Source: Baylisascaris procyonis (taxonomy: Eukaryota; Nematoda; Chromadorea; Rhabditida; Ascarididae). From it: a stretch of 64,000 nucleotides of DNA. Made by a program: the position numbers and the translations under genes. Numbering within the stretch: the first letter of the stretch is position 1; each line of letters begins with the position of its first letter. Positions 35,606-48,200 of the stretch are shown one piece after another. The DNA is taken from positions 5,208,001 to 5,272,000 of the forward strand of contig JAZARR010000214.1 in assembly GCA_037389465.1 (NCBI GenBank), given 5' to 3'. The notes under the pieces were generated by a model that did no database searches, had not been told where the DNA came from, and was given only the letters and a program-made list of their open reading frames with translations.

Positions 35606-38600
35606 TTATGCACTTTGCTACACTCCCAATGAAGGCAAACACGAAGAAACCCGAATAACCTGCAGCATATGAGTAAGCGTATTATCGAAATGTTTGAAAT
35701 CCCCTATTAAAACAATACGAAGAGAACTTATTAGAAGCATCACAACGACAAAGAAATTATAAAATTATAGGCGGAAATAAAAAATGAAAAATGTCTAAAT
35801 ATTTATTTATTGGATTTTGGATATTGCAGCTATCATTATGGTCACTCAAATAATAAGCACTTATGAATAGCATCAACGGCAACGAATAAAATCCAGCTGC
35901 ATTCCTCGTATATTATCCACAAATGTATCGCTTTCGAGCAGATCCTTTTCTTGAATAGATTTTCTCATTGAATAATTTTAGTAATTAGCATGAAATTACA
36001 ATCATATCTGTAAAAATATTGCCAATTTTGGTGATGCTTCACAGTCTCAATTCACTCTCGGGAATGAAATAATCGAATGTCGGATACAGTGTTGACAGCC
36101 GCGGACTGCATAGCACTTTGTGCAAAATATAAGTATGTCAACAAACGAAAGAATAGCGTCCCTCAAATAATGTGCACAACACGCAAACGATGCAGTAAAA
36201 ATGAACTGATCAAAAATATTGATCACTATTCAAGAAGACGGAGAATCGCGATACTAATAATGGCACCATCGACCGAGGAGCATTTGATTAGTAAGAAAAA
36301 AGACCCTTTGGTAGTCAGTCGGCTGTCAGGTAGCAGTGCTATAATCAGTGATGAATAAAAAATACAATCGAACGCATAGAATGAATGGACGCAGTCATTA
36401 TTGCAATGAACAGACGAGTATTCACTAATTACTTATTGAACATGAGATACTATGCAATACTAAAACATCCGCAAGTTTTTAGAGAAGCAGCAAAATCTTT
36501 TTTCTTCCGAAAAAGACCAACAAAAATTCCCCTCTCTGTGGACCGGGTATTGTCTTGTTCAACAGAAAGGTTTTATCAATCTCAAGCTATCATGAAATGT
36601 TCATCAATGATTGATGCAGAATTAAAACATCTATATAAGTGCCAATTCGTAGGCAATTAGCCAATCGAAGGAAAACCGCCAGAAAATTTTCGGTGACATA
36701 TTTAAAACGCAAATGAAGAGGTGCATTTGAAAATTTTCATCCAAAAAAGCAGCTAATCAACGCTTATCAAGCTTAAAACTTTGTTGATAATGCACATTTT
36801 GGCTGATGAACACCTCAGCAGCACCATCAAATGGAGAGAATCAGTCCGAAAAAAATAAAAACAATAAAAATTAATTTCCGAGCAATGTAATAGCAAGAGA
36901 AGAGAGGTGAACTTCGTTTGCTTTCATCGATCGATAGTAGCTAAAAATTGTCAATAAATGCCAGCCGCCTGTTTGGCCTTTAGAATTATTGCTAATGTGT
37001 GAAGCAGAATTTTTTCGAGTCTGGTAATCTACATCGTTGTAATTTCCTGATATTCATTACAGCTATGGATGTCTCAGAATAGGCTGAATCCAACACAACC
37101 CCCCCCCCCTCCTATTACGATGCCCCAAGCCTTTTCAATCGGTTCGTTGATATCCTCTAATATTCCGCTCATTTCTGTCCTTCTCTTAAGTGATTTTTAA
37201 GTACTAATTGCTTAAATTATAAATATTAGCAAATGTGTCATTTCATTAGTAAACTTTTACGTCAAAATACAAAAAACCTGAAAATATTTATTTCATAAAG
37301 TTGTTAATTTAATAAGCAAAATTGAAAAAGCACATAGCATGCGGTCTCCTCTGAATATTTTTACACTTCTTTTAAGAAAATTCTTTTCAGCGATTATGTT
37401 TAAATAAACTCAACATCTAGTGAAAAGTTTGCTTGCAAATATGGAGCGCTGAATCATTCCTCTTCACGTCGAAACCAAAATGTAAAACGTTAGGAAGGTG
37501 AGCAATATTCTATCTGTTGGCTAAAAAATCTTGAGATCTTTTTTATGCTTAAGTTTAAAAAGGTTTTGATAGGAAAATGGGTAAAATGTAATTTTTTTCA
37601 ACTGATTTGCGAATTGATGAAACGAAAAAATTCGACCAAATTCTTCAGCCAAAGTGCAAAATGTACACCGTAGATTTCCTGGTCAGTATGTGGACAATAC
37701 CAATATGAAATGCATAGATATGCAACGATATATTGCACGCATAGCCATAATCGTTCTAATTGTAAAATAAACGCTGCATCACAGTAAGAGTAAATGGAAT
37801 TATAGAATATCAACTCTGCTTGATCCTGTAAAGGTCGCTGAATTAATATCTATGCAGACCAAGGATTAGGTTATAAAACAAAAGCAATGTATTAGGTTAT
37901 AAAACAAAAGCAATGTTACTTTGTATAGAGGCAACAATTAACTACGAAAAAACCTAATTTTTTGGAGCTTAGGGAAATTATGTCTAGAGAAACCTTCTTG
38001 TTTTGAGAAAATTGTTGAATTATTTGGGAAACATTTTGGGAAAATGAGAAAAAAATATTCGAGAAAAAACTATTACGCAAAAGGATTTTGTTAAATATGT
38101 TGAGATGGTTGCTAATCGATGTGTGTTAATTTCGAACTTTTCTTTTACACTTTGCTGTTACATGCGAAGAGAAAAACATTTACATTGCTCATTGAGGGCA
38201 GGTAACATTAAGTAAAACGTAGCCTGTGTTTACTCGAATCACCTTTCCCAACTTGTTCCCAAAATTTTTCGCATATGTTAAAATAAAGTGGACAAAGCTA
38301 TAGGTATATTCAAAGAAAAAGAAACACTCGTCGCAACCGTTCCAACGCTGATGTTGATTGAACACAACTGAAGCGACAACACTTCGAACAGTAGTCATGA
38401 AGCATCTCGAATACTGATATGTCATTGATACGCATTACACGATCAATAAGTATCAAGCGCAAATTTTTCGAAGTTATCGGCGATACATTTGATCGTCTAT
38501 CAATTGGCATTTATGAGAATTTTTTTGCCCGTCGACCATTCGCCGGCAGAATAAACTCGGTTGATACAGAATTGTAAGGTGCGACCAATTCGACTGGTGC

Positions 38601-39490
38601 AATCTTAGGCTGAGGTGTCATCAAGTATAAGAACTACACGGCTCCACTGTGTAATATTTCCAGTTCCACTAGTATATTTCTCATTCAACAAAAATGAGCA
38701 TCACATAGGAGCAAAATGTGTCGAGAACGCTATCAAATAATTGCGCTATAGGTCACCAAAAAGATGCTGAATATGCCACTAATGATGTGGAAGAGCTCTG
38801 CACTTTTGGCAGAGCATAGTTCCTTGAGGATCAAAACTGCTTTCAGATTTGATGCGACTTTTCAGAAATTTCAAAATTTTCATGCAAATTCCTCGAGGAA
38901 TACGAATGTCGAAAAGGGATTTTGCCAAATTACTGCGCTTCCACATTTCTGGAACATAATATGGTAAACCGGCGCAGAATGTTCAGGAAATCCTTGCTTC
39001 AATCGATCCTTGCATGAAGTTGATGTATAAGTAAAAGGTAACTCAGCGTGCATTAAGCAAAACGTTTCCCGAAATGGCAGTTGTGTGCACTTTCTTGCAG
39101 TGAATGATACTTGTAACAAATAATCTGATAATTTAGTGCATCCATAAAATTCAAGCTCTACAGATGCTTCATTTCTTCCATTCTAATCATGAGGTAGAGT
39201 TTAAGCTTACTTTTAATTGGTCCACCGATGTAACTTCCAATCATCTAGCATCTACGATGCACCCGGTTAAGTCGAATGCAGGACGTAAAATGCAGGTTTC
39301 AGGATGAACCTGGAAATAATTTCTGCTCTTAGTTTGAGTACAATTTGATTCACACAACACTCCAACAACAAAACTTATACATGCAAGCACTTCCTGCGCA
39401 TATCTAATCTTGACCACCAACGTGGCGTCAGATTAAGCGGTGACAAATTACTTTCAGCTTGTACGATAATAAATGATGCTGATATAGTGA
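35606..39490. other. Upstream of cysteine synthase; no firm gene
   Basis: Holds the promoter of the minus-strand enzyme gene. Two + frames in a row, 36077-36358 (93 codons) and 36385-36660 (91 codons), are basic and cysteine-bearing but have no recognised domain or splice partner. A 26-base unit is exactly doubled at 37865-37916. An 11-base C run lies at 37099-37109. Frames at 38189-38510 and 38764-39119 overlap on both strands and give nothing recognisable. Confidence 0.4.
37865..37916. repeat. Perfect 26-bp tandem duplication
   Basis: The two copies, 37865-37890 and 37891-37916, are identical (ATTAGGTTAT...GCAATGT). It is a recent local duplication. Confidence 0.95.
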
Positions 39491-39500
39491 ATATCTCAGC

Positions 39501-40785
39501 TGTTTTATATGAAAACAGGAAAATTAGAGGTGCAAGAATGCTATTGTTCTATACAAATGTACTGTAATTGATATTTCGGAGTTTTTTTCTCGGCAATTGT
39601 TAGGCCTATGGAGCTGCGGCTTGCTCCCCTCAAAACAACTTTTGAAGCTCTATCAAATGACATATAGCTAGTTGTATTTCGAGAGTAAGGTTGGAAACCG
39701 AATCGACCCGACAGAATTTCTGAAATATCGATTTTTGCAAAATAGGGGGTTCTGGTTCTCGGCCGATATTTGTTATAGGCAAAAGAGGTCTCTTGATTTG
39801 TGGTCTACTCGGCGAGACCTCTTGGACGATGTACAGGTGACCGCCCACGGGAGAATAGAAGCCGAGAAAAAAAATTCCAAAAATCGCAATTTTTCGATCG
39901 TAAGGGGGTAGCACAGGAAAAATTTGAAAAATATTTTTTGTCTCCGATTTCACTGATTTTGGTATCAGACGATAGAGCTTGATGAACTGATTACGGATAT
40001 GTGCATTGTTTGCTGTTTTATATGAAAATAGGAAAATTAGAAGTGCACGAATGCTGTAGTTCTATACAAATGTACTGTACTTGATATTTCGGGGTTTTTT
40101 TCTCGGCAATTGTTAAGCCTATGGAGCTGCGGCTTGCTTCCTCAACACAACTTTTGAAGCTCTATCAAACGACGTATAGCCTGTTATATTTCGAGAGGAA
40201 GGTTGAAAACCGAATCGACCGGCCAGAATTTCTGAAATCTCGATTTTTGCGATTTAGGGGGTTCTCGTTCTCGGCCGCCATTCCACATGGTGGTAAACGC
40301 CCTTCTGATTTGTCATCAGCCCGCCGAGACCTCTCGAACGGTCTATGGATTACCCCCCATGGGCGAATAGGAGCCAAGAAAAAAAATCTCAAAAATCGCA
40401 ATTTTTCGATCGTATGGGGGTAACGGGGAAAATTTCGAAAAATATTTTTTGTCTCCGATTTCGCTGACTTTGATACCAAACAATAGAACTCGATGAGCTG
40501 ATCACGGATGTGTGCAATATTTGCTGTTTTATATGAAAATAGGAAAACTAGGGGTGCACGAATGCTGTAGTTCTATATAAATGTACTGTACTTGATATTT
40601 TGGAGTTTTTTTCTCTTCAACGGTTAGGTCTATGGAGTTGCGGTTTTCGTTTCTTGATGCAACTTTATACGCTCTATCAAACGGTGTATAGCTTACTATA
40701 CTTCGAGAGAAAAAGTTGAAAATCGAATCGACCGGCCAGAATTTCTGAAATCTGGATTTTTGCGATTTCGGGGGTTCATGGCATT
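39501..40785. repeat. 512-bp tandem repeat, about 2.5 copies
   Basis: Units begin at TGTTTTATATGAAAA at 39501, 40014 and 40525, giving periods of 513 and 511 bases; the third stops near 40785. Shared landmarks in each unit: CTATACAAATGTACTGTA, TTTTTTCTCGGCAATTGTTA, AGAATTTCTGAAAT, GGGGGTTC and, in the full copies, AAAATCGCAATTTTTCGAT. Copies differ at scattered points. Open frames on both strands (for example 39630-39953 and 40165-40479, minus) follow the repeat and differ from copy to copy by frame-preserving and frame-breaking changes, so they are not good evidence for a protein. Confidence 0.93.
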
Positions 40786-40788
40786 TTT

Positions 40789-41242
40789 TCATGGCCGAAA
40801 AAAGACAAAAAATCCGCAGAGGGAGGGAGGACAGGTTGGAACTTTATCCGGCCCCGCAGCGATGTATTTTCTTGAGTAAATGTGTGGCTTTAAGCCGCGA
40901 ATGTTTTCGTCTATTAGAAGTTGGTTTTCCATCGCCTGAAACTCTGCATGTAACTTGACAGTGTTGTGAGGTTTATCAATATCGGCTTCGACGACTTTTT
41001 TCACTTGCAAGATTCATTTCTTCAAGAATTTCGACTAAACAAGTCCGTGATGGTAGGTTTTTGCGAAAAGCGTGATGCAAACATGGCATTTTCGGGCTCA
41101 CTGCAATATAAGGTTGTGCGCAGCGATAAAAGTCCAAAGAATTTTGCCCCACCTGGGAGTTGTAATGCTGGCCTACATCTTGACGCAATTTTTCGTACCG
41201 CCGTTGCCTTTGCATATGATGGTCACATTTGCAAGTTTCCAT
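40789..41242 (-). pseudogene. Possible broken coding relic beside the tandem repeat
   Basis: Two minus frames abut: 41242-40976 (starts METCKCDHHM, ends ILEEMNLASEKSRRSRY) and 41010-40789 (LQVKKVVEADIDKPHNTV, later QAMENQLLIDENIRGLKP). The second has a strongly protein-like residue mix, and the two would continue into each other with a one- or two-base shift near 41005. No family recognised. It may be a decayed gene or part of a transposon that also carries the repeat. Confidence 0.3.
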
Positions 41243-44200
41243 TCCTCATATTACTTTCCCCTTAAAATGTTTCAATTAAGGTGAGAGTACAATTTTGACA
41301 CGACATAATTTTTCTCGATCTCAACGCTTTATTTGTAATCAAGTCAAAGCCATTTACTTACGGGCAAATGCTATTATTAAATATCGATAGTGAGCTCGTC
41401 TACCTTCAGCTTTTTCTATTTCCCGTTATGTTTTCTGGAAAAGCAGCATTGTTTAAAACTTTCGCAACGCAGATGCGCCATGCTAAAATTTGAATAGTCT
41501 GCGTGCTCGCAGATATATCGCAAAATCACCCTAGTTCTTTAATTTCTACTAGCTGTTGAGCTTCTTCGTCTATGTCTCATTATTCGAGCCCCTTCTGAGA
41601 GAAATAGTATTGCTCGAGGCATTTGGATATGGGGCAGCCGAAGAGGTTTCGAGGCTTTCAGCTTGTCGAGCATGATCTCATGATCTCTGTCCCCTTTTCT
41701 TTCCCTCTATCGCCTCATACTCCAACTTCAGCCATCGAATAACCCTCTGAAATTACAAATGCATACATTTCGATACCATCTGTTCACTAAATATAACTTG
41801 TCTGTGAATAAACATCCAACCTTCGCTAGAAATGGTCCCCAATGCGATCCTTTTTGCTTCATGGCGCTGCTTTCAGTGTTTTGTTTCGATATCAAATGGC
41901 ACATGCAATCTACTATGGTGTAAAGCTTACCACAAGGATCGGAAGGTGAATTATTCGATTAATGACCTTGTGTTTGCCAGTATTTGCTGTTTGTTGACCT
42001 TGTATTTGCCATTAGTTATTTTCTTCATTGTTTTTTTTGCAATACCTCGTAAAAATCAGTGAAATATTATCTATACAGCTATCAAAAAGAACAAAAAAAA
42101 ATAGATACGACGTTGCATCTTCACCTGTCAGATCGAATTTAATTCTCCTTTAATATTTTTTAAATTTTCGTTCTATCGACCTAATTCATTCGTTCCAGAA
42201 ACTTCGTGCTTCATAATTGCAATTAATAACGTTAAGAATATTTAAAATTAACACGCCATTCAATGCTATTCAGATTGAAGCAATTATTTGAAGTGAAGAG
42301 GATAGGCGCGATACAAACAGTGTGAATATTTTTAGGTATTACATGAATAGATCACTATCAACGCTATGCTCGACGTATTAGGCCAACTTATGGTCACTTA
42401 CTTGGAGTTTGGCCAAACTTGTCATAATATCGATTTTTCGACTTTTGAATGATTTCATTGAGATAAAATTATTTTCTTTTCAATAATCTAAGGAACCTGA
42501 AAAATTAGTAAACTTATATCCTGTAAAAATTTCACTAAATCACATTTATTTAAAATCGTTTCCTTTAAAAAATTCTCGTGGAATTTTAAGATACGAATCA
42601 ATGACACCTATTCATTAACTTTAAAACGATGTATTTCTGTCATTTCAAATTTAAAAGCTATAATAGAATGCATCAAAAATTCTCTCTTATATCCACATTG
42701 TGCACTTTTAGAAGAAATTCCCTGACCTTAAAGAATGTGTTCATTGAAGCAAATAAATTGCATATCCAAAAAATGGAGCAAACAAATTTAGCAAAATCTA
42801 TTAATGATAGGAAATGATTTATAGGTCGCAATTATAATTTAATTCATGGCGGAAAAAATAATCAAATATTTCAAAATTTGAAAACGCATACGAAAAAGTA
42901 GAGAAATGTATTAGAAGAGAATAGAGCACTAAAGATAGTTTTTTGTAAGTTGCTTATTTAATCAACGATTTTCATCAATAAGCAATCGGAAATAAATTAT
43001 GCAGAATGATGATGCTAGATTTAAACTGGTTTAATATTCTTACTAATTACTAGAATTACATTGTAATCACAAGAAATTGAACGAATTTCTCCCAATTGAG
43101 AATACGATTTTGATTGGAGAGCTCTCTTTAACTATGCAATTTCGAGCATTTATTTCTAATATAAATAGAGATAACAGAAAAGAGATCTGCTATCGCTCAT
43201 TACAGAACAGTTCATCAATAACAATCATTTAAAATGTGGCAATTAAAGGCGCATTGTGGCGATCGTAGCCACTAATGATTTACTGATGACATTTGATTGG
43301 TATAATTTACAACGTTTGATTCCTTCTTATCTCTATAATTTATATTCAACCATCAATTTCGAGAGGAACTATAGATAAGAAAAAAAAACTTGCATGCATT
43401 TTTCATTTTATAGCCGAGTTTTCATTTTATACGGGTCAGATTTTTTCCTCGCCGCTTGAGTCGTTGAAAGGCAAGCTATGTACAGAAAATTTCTGTGGCT
43501 GATTGGATCAATTTAATTAAGAGATCATTTTCTGCATGTTTCACCTTCTTCCTGATAATTTGCGATAGTAGTTGCTTTGAGAAGCGAGCACATAGCGACA
43601 CCTTATGCCAACTACTCTAGCACACATTCATATCGTTTTTTTTTGGAGTTGAACAGTTGATAGCTGAATACGGCAAACAAATGCTGTAACTTAAACGTAA
43701 ATAAACGATAAGACTCTCTTTATTTCATGGAATTTTTTTCCCCGCTAGTCGAGTTTTTGCTTTCGTAAAGGGGAAGGAAGCACGATGAGGGTAAATAAGG
43801 TCACCGTTGAAGAAGTGACTTGTTAGTGGGCAAAATGCGATTGGCATGATGCACATCTCGAATACAGTCGCATTCACTACCTTCGATCTCAGATTTCATT
43901 CGCCTTTCGTACGTAACATTTGTTTTATTTCTCAGTCATCTTGCCCATAAGCAATGCTTCCATTTTATGAGATTGCACAATGATTTTATTGACCTAATTC
44001 AAGCGTAGCGGCATCACAGTTGTTGAAATCATTTTCTTTAATTGCAATGATAAGAATCGCATGACTCTTAAAATGACTCCTGAATTTATTGTGATTTTAA
44101 ATGTGTTTTTGGAATTAAACTTTCCAGAAAATTTTCCCCTCCCTTCCCCTCCCTTCTTCTCGCCTTATGCATCTAAATGATGCAGTTTTTGGCGAAGATC

Positions 44201-45200
44201 GAATTTTTTGATAGTATTACAAGAATTTTGTCCATAAAAGATTGCATATAGTCTTTTTTTTCAGTAACGTATATTATGTTCTGTGCTGAACAATACACAA
44301 AGGAAATTTATGCATTCACCATTCCCAGTCACTAAAACATAATTCATTTCGGCAGATTATCGGAAAAAACAATCTTTAGCCGACAAAATTCGATTTTAAT
44401 TTTCGCTTAGTTAATTCGAGTGTATTTCTGCGATCGCTGTGTTTTCTTCTGCTACCTCGTCATAGAGTGATATGGAATCACTAAGCTTAGCAAAACCTAC
44501 CCGCTCGTCGCTTAAGAGTATGTTAGGGCATCGAAAATCTCAAATTATACAAAGTATGCTGATGATTTCCTATCCACCAAAGATAGGGAACTTCTTTTAA
44601 TGCACAAACTAACTGAGACGGATCTCATATCATTCAGCATGCAATTTTGAATCCTAGAAGCTCTATCATTCGATTCGTTGTTAAGACAGATCAAACTAGG
44701 TACCACATTGTAGTTTTTTTTTTTATGATCATTGCGTCTTTTTCATTGCCGATTAATTGCGGGTGCGATTCAGAAAATGTGCCATAATATACATTCATTT
44801 GGCGATTTCGTCAGATAATTTCCACCAATTAACGCTTTATAATTTGTTTTTTTTTAGAACGGATTTCCTTAAAAATTCATTAAAGCATATAATTAGAGAA
44901 AAATCTACGAGTAACCTATTCATATTTCAAAAACAATATAATTTATTTTTCTCGTAATCACTAAGCATAAAATTCATGCTAAACACGATTGTTCATTTAA
45001 AAAAATTGGCCGTTGATTAAATTCAATAATGAGAGCAGAACTGAAATAATTCGATATCATTCATACGCATTTTTTTCTTCACCTTTTTTTTTTTTAAATT
45101 CCCAACAACGTTATTTGTATAAATTAGAGAATTTTTCGAAATGTTTTTCTCCTTAAATACTTCATTAATGAGTAATAAAGTATGCGGTAATGAATATTTT
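41243..45200. other. Intergenic, no gene seen
   Basis: About 4 kb of AT-rich DNA with scattered short frames and no convincing splice pairs on either strand. It should include the promoter of the astacin gene. The TTTATAG at 45203-45209, ten bases before the ATG, may be its trans-splice acceptor. Confidence 0.45.
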
Positions 45201-45218
45201 ACTTTATAGGGAGCTAAA

Positions 45219-48200
45219 ATGTTGTTCGCCATATTGATCGCCGTAATTGTATCACTTTCAAATGTAAGTGATCAATTCGATTTTTTTTTTTGCTAATATT
45301 ATCAGTACTCTTTCGGTTTCATGTAAGAATCATAATTTTAGATGGGGTTGTTTTGATGAAAGATCGAATAGCACTATGAGAGAAATGAAAAACTCGCTCA
45401 GCACTGCAAAATCTTTGAAACAATTCCACTAAAATTTTTCAAAATGTGCGAAAAAGAATGTGGCATAGATTTCTTTGCGATTTTGTAGTTGTTATTGAAC
45501 GATGCAGGGGGTGATTTTTTGTGGCAATAGATTAGATTCTGCTAGGATAGCCATTCATCGGTGGATTTCCGATTAAATAGGCAAGGAGCAGTTCGTAGCA
45601 ATGAGAAGGAACTTCGATTTCCTGCTAGAGAATAGGTTTATCAAAAGAAGAGGCTCTTCCAATAGAATAATCAATCCTTAAATCCTTAAATATTCCATAA
45701 AAAGTAGGAAGTAATTTCTCCATGGCAAGTCCCATTCATGAGATCATGGGTATGGGGACGATTGAAACCCTTAGGTATCGGTGCAATTATTACGAATGTT
45801 GAAATGATGCAATTATGAATCACTGTCACTATCATCGTTGTAGTGGATTATTTCTTCCCATTTCTTTAGATTCTTTACCACGAAGTTTACTATTTAAAGC
45901 CATTTTCAAGCGGTGCTAATATGCCACAAATTTTATATAACCCAAACGAAATACAGTGTAAGAAGCAAAAAGATGCTTTCTATAGTTAGAATACTATTTA
46001 GATGTTTTAAAATATAAAACAGGTGTATGGAATCTTATATTTCAGGCGCAATTTAAAATAGCGCACAATAATGGTGAGGCGAATGACTATGCGGAAGTAC
46101 GAAATCTTCTAAAGGAATATTTCAAATTGGTAGCGAGAAAACATGGTATTTATAGTGATTATGTAAGTTTATTCATATTTTTTTTTAATATTGATGCAAT
46201 AATATTGTTTTCTAGAAAAAACGATTGTAGTCAATCCTCATATCTCTATGAATGTGTGACGTCTTTTCACAGTTGAATGCACGCTTTTTGAATCGTATGA
46301 AGTAGGTAGCGCAGATCATCAACGAATGTTTTTGAGCTTGGTGATCTTGAAAATGTTGTTTGACATTTTCAGTATTTCAAGATTACATCGACGAGATCGA
46401 CCTTCTATCTCCTTAAAGATCTTCAGTGAGTGACCGCCAATTTTCACTTGTTGAGAATGGTTCGAGAGCGAAAAGACATACTCTGATCATTCTCGAGAAG
46501 TTATGATCAACGCTACCACTTTTTGCGAAACGACTGCATTGTCATCGCTGGACTTTACAAGCTTAAGTCAAGAACACACCTCCTTTTTGGTGGCTATTGT
46601 TGAAATCGCCATTGCGGCAATTGGTCACTATCAAGTAGCCTTAGACGAGTATTCAGCAATTTGCATAATTTATTCCAAGTAAACAGTTGCCTTACCTTAT
46701 GTCTAAAAAAATGTTCAAATGAACAGTACAATCAGCAGAACTCGCAGAGATGCGATCAAATTACATAGGAATTCCCTTTGCAATTATCCGCCATTGCTGA
46801 TAACCCCTTAAAAAAGGTATTTTAGAAAAGATTCCGTTCATGCAATAACTTTGCAAATTAGGTTCCATATGCATTTATTTTTATTTTTTATTTTTTGGTC
46901 AAAAAAGCAAAGCATAATGTTTTCTGCTTCTACTATAAGATTATTGTCTTATTCATTCGCTTTCTTTGAGGTCAATATTCACTCAGTCAGCTTTGTTCAG
47001 TTGGATCATTTAAATTCTCTGATCGCTTTTCTTATGAAAATTCTAATTTTCTTTTAAATCAGATGTCATATTTACTAGATGATGCTAATTTTTGCGGTAT
47101 GGAAATCGACCTATGATATTCTAGCATATATCAATACAAATTTTTTCATAGCCTAAATAAAATGCGAGTGAGGGTTTGAATAAATTCATAAAACGAAAGG
47201 TTAGAAACACTAGTGTAATACTTTTCTATTCAAATTACACAAGTTTTCTGAGTGTTACTGTTGAAAATAGAAGTGCCCATTAAGAATCCACTACACGTGA
47301 ATTCCGCACTTCAAAATACATCGTTTGACGACGGTACTGAAGCGTCAACGAATCGTCGGCATGGTGTTGCTGGTGATCTTTTCGAGAACGACATTTTGCT
47401 TACTCTTCCACAAGTTCAAGCGCTTCTTAAAGAAGTTCGTCGAAGTAAGTTTATTTGTTTCGGTTGTATTTCACTTTTTCCTGCAAATTCCCGCATTCTT
47501 TATTATGATAGCTTTCATCCTCGTCAAAATGTTTCAAGTAAGCCGTTCGTTTCACATTATTCACATTGGATTGCTTAGACCAAATAACGAAGAGAGCGCG
47601 TTTATAGTACTTATTCCAGGACTAGATTTTTGAGCTGAAGACAAATTTGAGACAAGTTCAATTAGAGCTTAGAACATGTGAAATTGATGCTGATTCGACA
47701 GGAAAATCATAATAATGAGAATCCAACGATCAGCGCATCGCCATGGAAAATATTCATCAGCATTGTTAGAATAACTTATAAATTAAAAGTTCCTAGAGCT
47801 GTTATAATTCGCTGGTTTTTGTTACTCAAGAGGCCTTACGTGATATGTTCTAATGCAGCGCATGGATAATTGGGTGTATGAAAAGGTCTACCATATTTGT
47901 AACACTTGGATTGTTGCAGGAGGTACCCGTCAAGCACAAATTGGAATGCAATATTTCTGGCCAAGGAAGCCGATTTCTTTCATCTTTGCTGTATACGAAA
48001 GTAAGTGTTTTAGGTTTAAGAAGTTGCAACATTTTAATAGGTTTTTATGAATGAAGCTGTTTTTGCTCACAGCTTCAGTTGCATAGATAATTAGTCTTAT
48101 TGAGGATACATTTTTAAAGTTTGAAACTTTTTTTTTCTTCAAAATTTTCAAAATCTATATATGAATTCTTTTGAGTGAAATGATGAAATGATTTTTTGAT

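Noticed and set aside
39630..40479. Minus frames of 107 and 104 codons in the 512-bp repeat
   Set aside because: They restate the tandem repeat, and the frame register differs between copies.
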